Below are positions 7,641 through 16,288 of a DNA stretch of 44,095 nt, piece after piece. Both the position numbers and the translations under genes were made by a program. The DNA is taken from IMG/VR virus record IMGVR_UViG_3300026521_000026, positions 1 to 44,095 of that record. The stretch is one strand, 5' to 3'. The notes under the pieces are model-generated. The model did not search any database and had not been told where the DNA came from. It saw nothing but the letters and a program-made list of their open reading frames with translations. Within the stretch, counting starts at the first letter, position 1. The number at the start of each line of letters is the position of its first letter. This DNA is from a virus.

Positions 7641-7643
7641 AGC

Positions 7644-7868
7644 CTACTCCTCCAGGTTTTCTATAAGCCTCTCAAGGTACCACTTAGCTTTCTTAAGGTC
7701 CTCAACACCATTCTTATCTTTATAGCGTGTAATATACTTTACAACATTACCTTCGTGGAAACCTAGAGAGTTCTTTTCAATGTACTCTATAGGCTCTATA
7801 GGTTTATTGTAATGGGTACCCCCTACCTGAGGAGGTATATGTTTACTATCAAAAGCTTGAGCTAACAT
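7644..7868 (-). CDS. DUF3310 protein
   Basis: The 74 aa protein carries the DUF3310 signature: GGTHY near the start, the IEPIEYI helix, NVVKYITRYKDKNG, and DLKKAKWYLERLI. This family is common in T7-like and other lytic phages, usually among nucleotide-metabolism genes, and is sometimes annotated as a nucleotide kinase-like protein. Its biochemical role is not established. The ATG lies inside the last codons of the MazG-like gene, so translation is coupled. Confidence 0.9.
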   Translation of the reverse strand: MLAQAFDSKHIPPQVGGTHYNKPIEPIEYIEKNSLGFHEGNVVKYITRYKDKNGVEDLKKAKWYLERLIENLEE

Positions 7869-8296
7869 TGTAATAGCTCTCTAATGCTCTCTTTAGGGTC
7901 TTTCCAATATAGACCTTTCTGTACTTTACCATTGACTTTCTGAGAGGTCTTGTTATCATTTGCATCACATACTAACTTATAGGAAGTATCAAGCACATCC
8001 TCAGCTACCAGGTCTAATAAGAGACTTTTCATATAACTTAAGGTACTCTCTAGTAACCCTAGGTCTATTGTGCGTCCTAGAGCTTTATATTGTGTTCCTC
8101 TAGCTACGAATTTATAGTCACAATAAGCATCTACCATCTCCACTACAGCATCAAGCTCATCTTCACGTGTTGAGGAGCCAAAGAGGTCATTAAGACCATC
8201 TTTAAATTCTTGAGCTTCTTCAGCTAACATATTGAGTTCTAACTCCATATCAAAGTTTGTATTATCTCTAGTGTAATTCCATTGTGCTACTTGCAT
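7862..8296 (-). CDS. MazG-like / phosphoribosyl-ATP pyrophosphohydrolase-like protein
   Basis: The 144 aa protein has the all-alpha NTP-pyrophosphatase pattern: LNMLAEEAQEFKDGL supplies the ExxE half and DELDAVVEMVDAYCDYKF the ExxD half, in residues 25-65. Such enzymes split NTPs or dNTPs to monophosphates. In phages they may clean or rebalance the nucleotide pool, or affect ppGpp signalling. The C-terminal 80 residues are not recognised. It overlaps the end of nrdB by 10 bases and sits between RNR and DUF3310, which supports a nucleotide role. Confidence 0.8.
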   Translation of the reverse strand: MQVAQWNYTRDNTNFDMELELNMLAEEAQEFKDGLNDLFGSSTREDELDAVVEMVDAYCDYKFVARGTQYKALGRTIDLGLLESTLSYMKSLLLDLVAEDVLDTSYKLVCDANDNKTSQKVNGKVQKGLYWKDPKESIRELLQC

Positions 8297-9303
8297 TTAT
8301 TCTCCTTAAGTTCGTCCCAAGACCCTGTGAGGGCACCTTTAGCGTAATCAGTAACTCTTTGTTCAAAGAAGTTTACAAGACTTACACCAGATGTAACTTC
8401 ATCCATATAAGGTAGAGGATTAGTTACAATATTGTAATTAGCTTTCATACCTAAAAGTTTCAAAGCGTTGTCTGCTTGATATTTAATGTATTGTTTTACA
8501 TCCTCTTTATCCATATGAGGAGGGTTCAGAAAGTCTACAAGAGCTTCCTCATAAGCTACAATCTCTCTAATAGCCTCATAGATATCAAACTTAAGCTCAT
8601 CGTCCCATATATCACTATTCTCCTCTATGAATACTCTAAAGAGCTTAGAGTTCCCTTCCTGATGTTGTGCTTCATCTTTAATACTCCAGTCAACTATCTG
8701 ACAGGCGCCTTTGTATTTATTCTGAAACTGAAATTTCAACAACATTGCAAATTGAGCCATAAGACTGATACCTTCAGTAGCACCTGCATATACAGCTAAC
8801 ATACGGGCAACAGCTCTTCTAAATTGCTCATCAACCTCAGCATCAGTCATACCTGCTTGTTTGTATTCCTCATACTTCTTCACTTTAGCTTTATCAAGGT
8901 AATCAGTTTTACCCTCCATCACAGGTATCTCTAGGAACTCACTATAAATCTCATCACCAAAACCTAGTGTTTCAGTTAGTAACGCATAGGCACTGATGTG
9001 TGTGTTTTCCCTATTAGCGAATGTTCTAAGCATCATTTGAACCTCTGTAGGCTTAAAGATACGAAGCATTACATCGTAGCCTGCCCCGACGAGAATATCG
9101 TTTTGCGTGAATAATCGTAACACATTTGTAATAAACTCCCGTTCTTCTTTAGAAGCTTTGTTGAAGTCTTTAACATCATCTGCTAAAGGTACTTCCTCCT
9201 CAGTCCAATGTAGTTTCTCGTGGGTCTTCCAGTAGTTATAGGCCCATTCATATTTCATTGGTTTATACATTGGGTATTTAGTTGTTTGTTTTATTAAGCT
9301 CAT
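8287..9303 (-). CDS. nrdB: Ribonucleotide reductase class I, small (beta) subunit
   Basis: The 338 aa protein is the radical-generating subunit that partners with the NrdA at 10097-11872. The metal site is visible: Asp69 (QND), Glu99 and His102 in NRENTH, Glu177 in TEGISL, and Glu211 and His214 in KDEAQH. Tyr106, four residues after His102, matches the radical tyrosine of E. coli NrdB (Tyr122). The ferritin-like helices are intact and the length is slightly below the usual 350-375 aa. It is separated from nrdA by the PAPS-reductase-family gene. Metal choice (di-iron or Mn/Fe) cannot be read from the sequence. Confidence 0.94.
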   Translation of the reverse strand: MSLIKQTTKYPMYKPMKYEWAYNYWKTHEKLHWTEEEVPLADDVKDFNKASKEEREFITNVLRLFTQNDILVGAGYDVMLRIFKPTEVQMMLRTFANRENTHISAYALLTETLGFGDEIYSEFLEIPVMEGKTDYLDKAKVKKYEEYKQAGMTDAEVDEQFRRAVARMLAVYAGATEGISLMAQFAMLLKFQFQNKYKGACQIVDWSIKDEAQHQEGNSKLFRVFIEENSDIWDDELKFDIYEAIREIVAYEEALVDFLNPPHMDKEDVKQYIKYQADNALKLLGMKANYNIVTNPLPYMDEVTSGVSLVNFFEQRVTDYAKGALTGSWDELKENKCK

Positions 9304-9311
9304 TTGTTTCC

Positions 9312-10106
9312 TTATTTACACATACAACCTAAAGGCTGTTCTTCTTCTAGGTAATTAGTTGGTTTACCTTTATCTTCATAATCTTTAAATTTGGATACTA
9401 ATTCATCTATAGTGTATCCCTTAAATAAACTTACACCATACTCCCCAGCTATATACTTAGATTGGGTCTCTACTATATATGCCCACTGTTCTGGGTAATG
9501 CTTCCATAATTTATACAAACTAGATAATGATTGTTTAGGGCAATTAAAGCATCCTGTCCTATGGAAATGATTATATAGTGGATTATGTAACCCCATTTCT
9601 ACTAATCTAATAGCTATCTCGTCCTCTGTAATCTTCCACTCATCGTATAGTGGGTATAATTCACCTGTTTCTCTTATCCTATTAGGTTCATTATAAGCTA
9701 TACCTACATACTCTATAATCTCTGAGTCTTTGTATTTTTCTTTTAAATACTTCTTTAAAGGCTTAACCTTAACCTCCCTAGTACACCAACTCATTCCTAA
9801 ATGAAAAGGGAATCCTCTTTTCTTACCTTTATATTGACCTCTAGTATATGGTGTCTCTGCCCACTTATCCCATATCTCTTTACCTTTACCAAAGTTTAGA
9901 AGCGTTATAGTTATATCATATTTACTCTCCCAATATTCTTTTACTTTTAATATGTATTCATACATAATAGGAAACTCGTGACCTGTGTCACAAAATATAA
10001 CCTCATCTAAAGGATAGTTTAATTGTAATAATTTTTCAACCATATATGTACTATCTTTTCCACCTGACCAAGCAGCTATGTATACTTTTCTTTTCTCTAC
10101 TGACAC
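9312..10106 (-). CDS. PAPS reductase-family ATP pyrophosphatase
   Basis: The 264 aa protein has the PP-loop SGGKDSTYMVEKLL right at its N-terminus (residues about 14-27), IFCDTGHEFP after the second strand, WCTREVKVKPL in the middle, and paired cysteines (GCFNCP, GCMC) later. This fits the adenine-nucleotide alpha-hydrolase superfamily that includes CysH, CysD and DndC. A GTG start at 10106, with GAGGAG 8 bases upstream, is preferred over an earlier GTG that is too close to that site. It overlaps the nrdA stop by 10 bases. It may activate a substrate by adenylation in sulfur or nucleic-acid modification; no partner genes for DNA phosphorothioation are present. The substrate is unknown. Confidence 0.85.
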   Translation of the reverse strand: MSVEKRKVYIAAWSGGKDSTYMVEKLLQLNYPLDEVIFCDTGHEFPIMYEYILKVKEYWESKYDITITLLNFGKGKEIWDKWAETPYTRGQYKGKKRGFPFHLGMSWCTREVKVKPLKKYLKEKYKDSEIIEYVGIAYNEPNRIRETGELYPLYDEWKITEDEIAIRLVEMGLHNPLYNHFHRTGCFNCPKQSLSSLYKLWKHYPEQWAYIVETQSKYIAGEYGVSLFKGYTIDELVSKFKDYEDKGKPTNYLEEEQPLGCMCK

Positions 10107-11872
10107 GATAAACACTCCTCAACACCTATAATTTCTCTAGCTTTACTAGAACTATCAGCTCTTGTAGCAGCAGTGCTCCTACAATAATACAATGACTTCA
10201 AACCATTCTTCCAAGCTCTCATATGGATATTATATAAATTTCTAACATCCTCATCAGCTGGTAAAAACACATTAACACTCTGTGCTTGGTCTATACAAGG
10301 GGCCCTATCACAAGCTAAATCAATAGTTACAAACTGATTAATCTCAATTGCTGTTTTGAATACTTCCTTCTCATAGTCACTTAAGAAGTCCAAGTGTTGT
10401 ACTGAGCCTGCGTTCTTAATTATTGACTTCCAAATACCATCTAAGTAACTCTTACGAGACCTTAAACTTCTAGGATGTACTTCTTTAATATGCTTTTGTA
10501 GTAACTCTTCAAGATGCTTGTTCTTAATAGTATAACTGCCAATATTAGTTTTATGGATGTAACCATTAGCTAATCTAGGGTCTATCCCTTGACTTGTAGC
10601 TCCACAAAGAGTACTTATAGAAGCTGTAGGAGCAATACTTGTAATGTGTGTGTTTCTTTTGAATGTATTACAATCATAGCTTAAAGGGCACGGTTCAAAT
10701 AACTCTGCTGCTTTTTCATTAGCTTTATCTGTAGCTTCTTTAATGGCTTTAAATATCTGTAAGTTTAAACCTTTAGCCATAGGGCTTTCCCAAGATATCA
10801 TCTTACTTTGTAATAAACTATGGAAGCCCATCACACCAAGCCCTAAACTTCTCTCGTACATTGCAGACTTCCTAGCAGCCTCAAAGCCTGGCTTGTTTTC
10901 TGTAAGGTCTATGAAATCTTGTAGAACATTATCAAGAAAACGTGTTATATCATACACAATCTGTTCTAGGTTATCTTTGTACTCATCCCAGTATTCTAGA
11001 TTTAAACTCCCTAGACAACATACCCCAGTGTAATCAGGTGATGTATGGAGTGTAATTTCTGCACATAGGTTGCTTTGAGTTACTTCAAGACCTTTTAGTT
11101 TATATTCAGCAGGAGCTAAACGATTTACATTATCTTTAAATAACATAAAAGGCTCTCCAGTTTCCATCCGTGCTATTAAGATTTTCTTGAAGAGGTCAAA
11201 GGCATCTATTGTACTTACAACTTCTCCTGTTTTAGGACTTATAAGGTCCCAAGACTCTCTAGCTTCCACAGCTTCCATAAAACTATCAGGAATAACAACA
11301 CCGTGGTGCACGTTAAGGGAGCGTCTGTTCCCATCTCCAGTAGGTCTTCTAACATCTATAAACTCCTCAATCTCTGGGTGACTTACATCAAGATATACTG
11401 CCTGTGAGGCTCGTCGTAATCCTCCTTGACTGACGGCAAGTGTAGCACTATCACTAACCTTAATGAATGGGATAATACCTGAAGATTGTCCGTTAGAGCC
11501 AACCTGCTCTCCTATGGCTCTTACAGCACTCCAGGAAGTACCAATACCACCTCCTTCTGCTCCAAGCCAATTGTTCTCTGTAAATTTATCAAAGATGCCT
11601 TGTTTACTATCTTCAACTTGGTTCACATAGCAGCTTATAGGTAGTCCACGTTCTGAAGCTTTCCCGTTAGAAGCTACTGGCGTACTTGGGTGGAACCAAT
11701 AGTTGTTAATATAGTTTATAATACGCTCTGACATCTCGTCGTTATCTGAGAATTTACTCATACGTTTAACCCATTGTGAATAGGTTTCCCCTTCAAGGAA
11801 GTAACGTTCCTCATACATATCTTTTGAGAAGGCAGGTAAGCCTTCCCAACCTCTAGTGTGTTTCATTGACAT
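10097..11872 (-). CDS. nrdA: Ribonucleotide reductase class I, large (alpha) subunit
   Basis: The 591 aa protein converts ribonucleotides to deoxyribonucleotides. Active-site elements are present: Cys81 in ISCYVNQ, the catalytic NLCAE loop, GVCCLGS, the two radical-path tyrosines in LKSLYYCRS, and a C-terminal CLSC redox pair. It is far shorter than E. coli NrdA (761 aa) and starts in the catalytic region, so the N-terminal ATP-cone that senses dATP is missing. The ATG follows the stop of the HNH gene (TAAATG), with GAGGAG 10 bases upstream. Confidence 0.95.
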   Translation of the reverse strand: MSMKHTRGWEGLPAFSKDMYEERYFLEGETYSQWVKRMSKFSDNDEMSERIINYINNYWFHPSTPVASNGKASERGLPISCYVNQVEDSKQGIFDKFTENNWLGAEGGGIGTSWSAVRAIGEQVGSNGQSSGIIPFIKVSDSATLAVSQGGLRRASQAVYLDVSHPEIEEFIDVRRPTGDGNRRSLNVHHGVVIPDSFMEAVEARESWDLISPKTGEVVSTIDAFDLFKKILIARMETGEPFMLFKDNVNRLAPAEYKLKGLEVTQSNLCAEITLHTSPDYTGVCCLGSLNLEYWDEYKDNLEQIVYDITRFLDNVLQDFIDLTENKPGFEAARKSAMYERSLGLGVMGFHSLLQSKMISWESPMAKGLNLQIFKAIKEATDKANEKAAELFEPCPLSYDCNTFKRNTHITSIAPTASISTLCGATSQGIDPRLANGYIHKTNIGSYTIKNKHLEELLQKHIKEVHPRSLRSRKSYLDGIWKSIIKNAGSVQHLDFLSDYEKEVFKTAIEINQFVTIDLACDRAPCIDQAQSVNVFLPADEDVRNLYNIHMRAWKNGLKSLYYCRSTAATRADSSSKAREIIGVEECLSCQ

Positions 11873-12334
11873 TTAAGTATTCTCCTCAAAATCCTCTAAG
11901 TATTTGTAAGCTTTCTTCAAGCTCTCTGCTGTATCTCCTAATGATCCTATAGCTTGATTACATCTACGACATAAGACACCTCTAAACTTACCTGTGGTGT
12001 GACAGTGGTCGTAGCAGAACATAGAATTTGCATCTGTACCCTCTTTATTACCGCATATTTCACATACGTTACTTGAAGCCATAGCTATATCGTACTCTTC
12101 AGGTGTAATATCATATACCTTCTTAAGTCTTTTTCTCTTCGTTGATAATGCTACTTTTTCTCTATTATATTTTCTATAGTCTTTATCTTGTTTTCTTGTG
12201 CACACTTTACAGGCGCCTCTTAGTCCAGACTTAGTTAATTTACTTTTGTAAAACTCAGACTCTGGTAACTCAAAGCTACATTTCTTACACTTAATGAGTC
12301 TGGTACCAGTTAATTCCATCTTTTGCTTCTCCAT
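11873..12334 (-). CDS. HNH endonuclease, recombination endonuclease VII-like
   Basis: The 153 aa protein has a treble-clef/HNH core: CKKC and CKVC in the N-terminal half, then CEICGNKEG, FCYDHCHTTGKFRGVLC and CNQAIGSLGD, ending in the helix KKAYKYLEDFEE. This is the pattern of free-standing homing-type enzymes related to T4 endonuclease VII. It overlaps the 3' end of the DNA polymerase gene by 44 bases and stops just before nrdA, so it is wedged between two conserved replication genes. The likely role is to cut related phage genomes at this site and spread itself. It resembles the enzyme at 29912-30295. Confidence 0.9.
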   Translation of the reverse strand: MEKQKMELTGTRLIKCKKCSFELPESEFYKSKLTKSGLRGACKVCTRKQDKDYRKYNREKVALSTKRKRLKKVYDITPEEYDIAMASSNVCEICGNKEGTDANSMFCYDHCHTTGKFRGVLCRRCNQAIGSLGDTAESLKKAYKYLEDFEENT

Positions 12335-14132
12335 CTAATCTAATCCTAAAATTTAGTTTCTTTGTTATTATATGAAAGGCTTCTTCAGTAACCCTTTTAA
12401 ACTCTTCAACTATATCACCTCTGACTTCCCATTGGCACTCATCGTGGATTGAAAGTATCTGTTCGTAATCAACACCAGGTAGCCAACCTTTCTCTTCTTG
12501 AAATATTCTATCACACTCAACATTCCAATACTTGATAACAAGTGCCCCAGCCCCCTGGAGTAACACATTGAGTGCTGAGTGCTCGCTTCTAATGAAGTAA
12601 GGGTTTCCGTCAAGGGCTTTGAGAGTGCCTCGTGCTTTAACAGCTTTAACAACACTTTCTCCAAGTTTTGCGATTGCTGGGATTTTTCTAAGAAAGCGTT
12701 TCTTAAGCTTATCTCCCTCTTTAAAACCTCCTCCTACAATTTCTCCAAGCTTTGCTGCACCTGCTCCGTACAAAAACCCATATATAAATGTTTTAGCGTT
12801 ATCTCGCGTTGGTAATCCAGCAGCTTTTTGATTTGCTGAATGTATGTCTCCTTCAAGTATAGTTTTTCCATAAGCTCCTCCATCATATTTAGCCATATAG
12901 TGCGCTAATACACGAAGCTCCAAACCACTTGCGTCACACCCAACTATCTTGTAGCCTTCTTTAGCTTTAAATAAAGCCCTACACTCAGGACCCTTAAAAG
13001 CCCTTGGACTAGGCACTTGAGCCATATTAGGCCTACTATGAGTACATCTACGAGTTATAGCTCCCAATGTATCTACTTGCCCGTGGATACGTCCATCTGC
13101 TCTAACCTGCTTTAACCACGCCTGAGGGCCTAACGCCAATTGCCCTAATAATTTATTTACATTAAAGTAGTGAGCTAATACCTTAGCTTCAGGATACTCT
13201 AAGGAGTTTAAGACCCCTTCATTAACTATAGGGTTCCCTTTTTCTGTAAGCTCCTTAGGCTCCCATCCATAGAGTTCTCGTAACCAATATACAATATGTG
13301 CCCTAGAACTCGGATTAAACTCCGTAATTACATCAACTCCATAAACACCTTCTTTGTTATAGTAATAACCTTTGTCAATATGTTTCTGGTATGCAGCTGT
13401 AGGTGTTCCATCTTTCTTATATTTATTAAGAAGCTCATTCTTCTTTTGGAATATTGGAAGAGGCTTAAAGTTCTCGTGTACTAGAGTTGTAATTCGTTCT
13501 TTCTCTTCTTCAAGTTCTATGTGAAGCTTCTCAGCGGCTTTTACATCAAAGAGAACACCATATTGTTCTTGACGAGCTATGATGTGTGCAAAGTTCTGTT
13601 CAAGGTCTATAGCTTCCTTAGGGGGCAAACCTACTTCAAGAAATTTTTCATATATTGATTTCAAAACTTTAACATCTTGAAAACAATAATCAAACATCTC
13701 CTGATTAAGCTCTTCCCAGCCACCTGAATAATCATCTTTCATCGTTTTCAGTCTATAACCCCAAGCAGCTAATGAATGTCTTCCTTTAAGTTTAGGGGGC
13801 ATACTTCTTCGTCTACTATCTAGTTTAGTCGTATCAGGATATAACAACTTACTTATAATTAAAGTATCTAACGTAGCAATAGATGGAATATCTATGTTAT
13901 ATAGCTTTCGTAACACCATATTATCATATTTAATACCATTATGAGCTACTACTTTCGTAGCTGTTTGTAATAACTTTAACATATCTTCAATTGTACCATC
14001 AGTGCCTTTAAGAGGTTTTGAGCTGAAACCTAACCATTTATCTTCCTCTACTATATAACAAACCCCACAGTGTATTTTCGTAACATCTAACAGTAGATTA
14101 TCCGTTTCTAAATCATATAATATAGTCTTCAT
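12291..14132 (-). CDS. DNA polymerase, family A (T7 gp5-like)
   Basis: The 613 aa replicative polymerase combines a 3'-5' exonuclease (MKTILYDLETDNLL, with Asp and Glu metal ligands) and a polymerase domain. Motif A is GCDASGLELRVLAHYMA, motif B is LPTRDNAKTFIYGFLYGAG (nearly identical to T7) and motif C is SIHDECQWEV. T7 gp5 has 704 aa, so the loops are shorter here, including the thumb region where T7 binds thioredoxin; whether a host factor is used is open. The ATG overlaps the stop of the upstream HNH gene (ATGA). Confidence 0.97.
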   Translation of the reverse strand: MKTILYDLETDNLLLDVTKIHCGVCYIVEEDKWLGFSSKPLKGTDGTIEDMLKLLQTATKVVAHNGIKYDNMVLRKLYNIDIPSIATLDTLIISKLLYPDTTKLDSRRRSMPPKLKGRHSLAAWGYRLKTMKDDYSGGWEELNQEMFDYCFQDVKVLKSIYEKFLEVGLPPKEAIDLEQNFAHIIARQEQYGVLFDVKAAEKLHIELEEEKERITTLVHENFKPLPIFQKKNELLNKYKKDGTPTAAYQKHIDKGYYYNKEGVYGVDVITEFNPSSRAHIVYWLRELYGWEPKELTEKGNPIVNEGVLNSLEYPEAKVLAHYFNVNKLLGQLALGPQAWLKQVRADGRIHGQVDTLGAITRRCTHSRPNMAQVPSPRAFKGPECRALFKAKEGYKIVGCDASGLELRVLAHYMAKYDGGAYGKTILEGDIHSANQKAAGLPTRDNAKTFIYGFLYGAGAAKLGEIVGGGFKEGDKLKKRFLRKIPAIAKLGESVVKAVKARGTLKALDGNPYFIRSEHSALNVLLQGAGALVIKYWNVECDRIFQEEKGWLPGVDYEQILSIHDECQWEVRGDIVEEFKRVTEEAFHIITKKLNFRIRLDGEAKDGINWYQTH

Positions 14133-14506
14133 TTCTTATGATGCCCTTGTCTTTTAGTTTCTATAGCGTGACAGTTAGCGCATAAAATTCTACATTTAGC
14201 TATCTCAGCTATAACTCTGCGCTTAGCTACTTTCATATCTTGAGATATTACAAATTCCTTATCCGAAGGATTAATATGGTCAAATTGTAATGCTTCTGGT
14301 GCTTTATTATACCCACATATATTACATCCACTCTTCATTTTGATATTATCTAACCACCTCCTACGCTCTTGCATTTTAACTAACTGTTTTTCTTTCTCCT
14401 TAGACCCTATCCGTTGACACTTCCTACTACAATACTTATGACTGTAATTAGTCATTTTAAATTCTGAACTACATACAGGACATATTGATACTCTACCTGT
14501 ATCCAT
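14129..14506 (-). CDS. HNH endonuclease between primase-helicase and DNA polymerase
   Basis: The 125 aa protein begins MDTGRVSICPVC, chosen because GAGGAGG lies 9 bases upstream and the ATG then falls just after the helicase stop; longer frames would overlap that gene. It has CPVC and CSRKC zinc pairs, CNICG, then LQFDHINPSDKEF and CRILCANCHAIET, which form the HNH core. Its stop overlaps the polymerase ATG. It looks like a free-standing homing endonuclease that has landed precisely in a gene junction. Confidence 0.88.
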   Translation of the reverse strand: MDTGRVSICPVCSSEFKMTNYSHKYCSRKCQRIGSKEKEKQLVKMQERRRWLDNIKMKSGCNICGYNKAPEALQFDHINPSDKEFVISQDMKVAKRRVIAEIAKCRILCANCHAIETKRQGHHKK

Positions 14507-14507
14507 C

Positions 14508-16124
14508 TTAAAAATCCTCCTCTTCACTTTCATCAGGTAAAATACCATCTATCTCATCACTCTCAAGTAGTGTCCCAGTATCTACATCATATCTAAAACC
14601 TATAGTCTTACCAGTAGCTTGCCCACTGAACCTATCTTTGATAATCCTAATAAGTCCTTTTTGACGCTCTTCAATCTCTTCGTGGATTGTATTACGCTCT
14701 ACACCTAACATAAGAGCAGACCATCTCATAATAGCCCTTGAACCTGTGAATTGATTTTGTTCAACCTTACCGCCAGCTTCGTGGCTCGGGCCCTTCTTAG
14801 GGGGATTAAGGTGACTTACAAGTAATATCCATATATTTAGTTCCTGAGCTAAACCTGCGACCTCAGCCATAAGCTTATCAAGGTTTCTACGCTCATCCTC
14901 AGCAGCTGCATTAAGAGCCGTTAAGTTGTCTATATAGAAGTATTCAACTCCGTAGTTATGGTGTAAGAATTTAATCTTTGATTGTATTACCTCCCAATCT
15001 ATCATACCGAAGTTATCATAAATATAAAGGCCTTGCATACTATCTATAGTATCTCCAAGCTTCTTAGCGTCTGTTTGTTGGTTAGGTAAATGATAAAAAC
15101 ATCCATCAACTTTACCAGCAATCCTTAAGAGTGTTTCTCTTGTTGATTGTTCCAACATAAAACTAGCTACTTTGTAACCTTGCTTTAAATCATAGGCAAT
15201 TGATGTCATTACAACATCTGTTTTACCTACAGATACTCCAGCTCCTAAGGACACTACCTCACCTAAGCGTCTCCCATATGTAACTTCTGTAAGTCTCTCA
15301 AAGAACCACGGACGCCCTATCTCAACTGGCTTTAAAGCTTCTTCTTTAATCTCGCTAGGTAGTAATATACCATCAGGTTTATATGGTTCTGCATTATAAA
15401 ACGTATTGATTAGAGCTGATTTACCTTTATTTACTAAAAGCTCATTAGCATCCTTAAACTCTGAATGTCTTACTATTCTAACCTTGCCTATTGGTAGGAT
15501 ATTAATTACATCATCAATAGCCTTACGTCCTGGTTCATCATTATCAAACCATAGGTAAATTTCTTCAAAACTACTAATCCACTCAAGGTGTCTTGCAATT
15601 TCCTTTTTAGCGCTTTGTGCACCGGAAGATAGACTTACAACAGGATATTTACCATCAAAAGCTGTAGCAACTGAGAGAGCATCTAACTCCCCCTCAGTTA
15701 TTGTAAGTTTCTTACCGCCTGAGCTCCATAGTTGCTGGCCATACATCATAGCCTCTTTAGTATCTCCAAGAAACTTAAAGGTTTTATCTGCAAAACGAAT
15801 TTTCTGAGCAACTGGTTTCTTATCCTTGTCATAATAAGTAGCTACTTGACATACTTTACCACCTAGAGTACCTACACCATATTTGTATTGCTTTACAATA
15901 GCCTCAGGTATCTTACGTGACTTAAGGTCCTGAGTCTCATATGGAATCATACCCAACTTCTTAACATTTGTAGATTGTGTTGTAATTCCTTCACCTGTCG
16001 GAGGACTCCAGCTTTCACAAGCGAAGCAATAGGAGCTACCGTTACTATATAACGCACGCCCATCACTAGAACCACACTCACTGCAAGCAATATGTTTAAC
16101 AAACTCGCTCTCATTCTGTTCCAC
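14508..16124 (-). CDS. DNA primase-helicase (T7 gp4-like)
   Basis: The 538 aa protein joins three parts. The zinc finger is CSECGSSDGRALYSNGSSYC with FAC (residues about 14-40). The TOPRIM primase has LTITEGELDAL and YLWFDNDEPGRKA. The hexameric RecA-like helicase has GAGVSVGKTD (Walker A), EYFYIDNLTAL (Walker B) and ILLVSHLNPP. It unwinds the fork and makes primers for the gp5-like polymerase. The start is a GTG at 16124, with GAGGAGG 7 bases upstream, and it lies within the preceding small gene. T7 gp4A has 566 aa. Confidence 0.96.
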   Translation of the reverse strand: MEQNESEFVKHIACSECGSSDGRALYSNGSSYCFACESWSPPTGEGITTQSTNVKKLGMIPYETQDLKSRKIPEAIVKQYKYGVGTLGGKVCQVATYYDKDKKPVAQKIRFADKTFKFLGDTKEAMMYGQQLWSSGGKKLTITEGELDALSVATAFDGKYPVVSLSSGAQSAKKEIARHLEWISSFEEIYLWFDNDEPGRKAIDDVINILPIGKVRIVRHSEFKDANELLVNKGKSALINTFYNAEPYKPDGILLPSEIKEEALKPVEIGRPWFFERLTEVTYGRRLGEVVSLGAGVSVGKTDVVMTSIAYDLKQGYKVASFMLEQSTRETLLRIAGKVDGCFYHLPNQQTDAKKLGDTIDSMQGLYIYDNFGMIDWEVIQSKIKFLHHNYGVEYFYIDNLTALNAAAEDERRNLDKLMAEVAGLAQELNIWILLVSHLNPPKKGPSHEAGGKVEQNQFTGSRAIMRWSALMLGVERNTIHEEIEERQKGLIRIIKDRFSGQATGKTIGFRYDVDTGTLLESDEIDGILPDESEEEDF

Positions 16125-16278
16125 ATAATACCTCCTCCTCAGTATCTTCAGCGGCCTCAAGGTCCTTTAAGATACCTTCAGCAATCGTAAGAGCCTCGTA
16201 GTGCTCTAAGTACTCATCTTCATACATTAGTTCAGCTGCAATAGCTTCCCTAGTCATATTTTCAAATTCGTTCATCAT
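16111..16278 (-). CDS. Small acidic protein upstream of primase-helicase
   Basis: This is a 55 aa frame (MMNEFENMTREAIAAEL to VLCGTE) with many Glu and Asp residues, predicted as one or two helices. An AAAGGA ribosome site precedes two consecutive ATG codons; the second may be used. It fills the gap between the RusA-like gene and the helicase, and its 3' end carries the ribosome site and GTG start of the helicase gene, so the two are coupled. No family is recognised. Confidence 0.68.
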   Translation of the reverse strand: MMNEFENMTREAIAAELMYEDEYLEHYEALTIAEGILKDLEAAEDTEEEVLCGTE

Positions 16279-16288
16279 CAGTTTTCCT

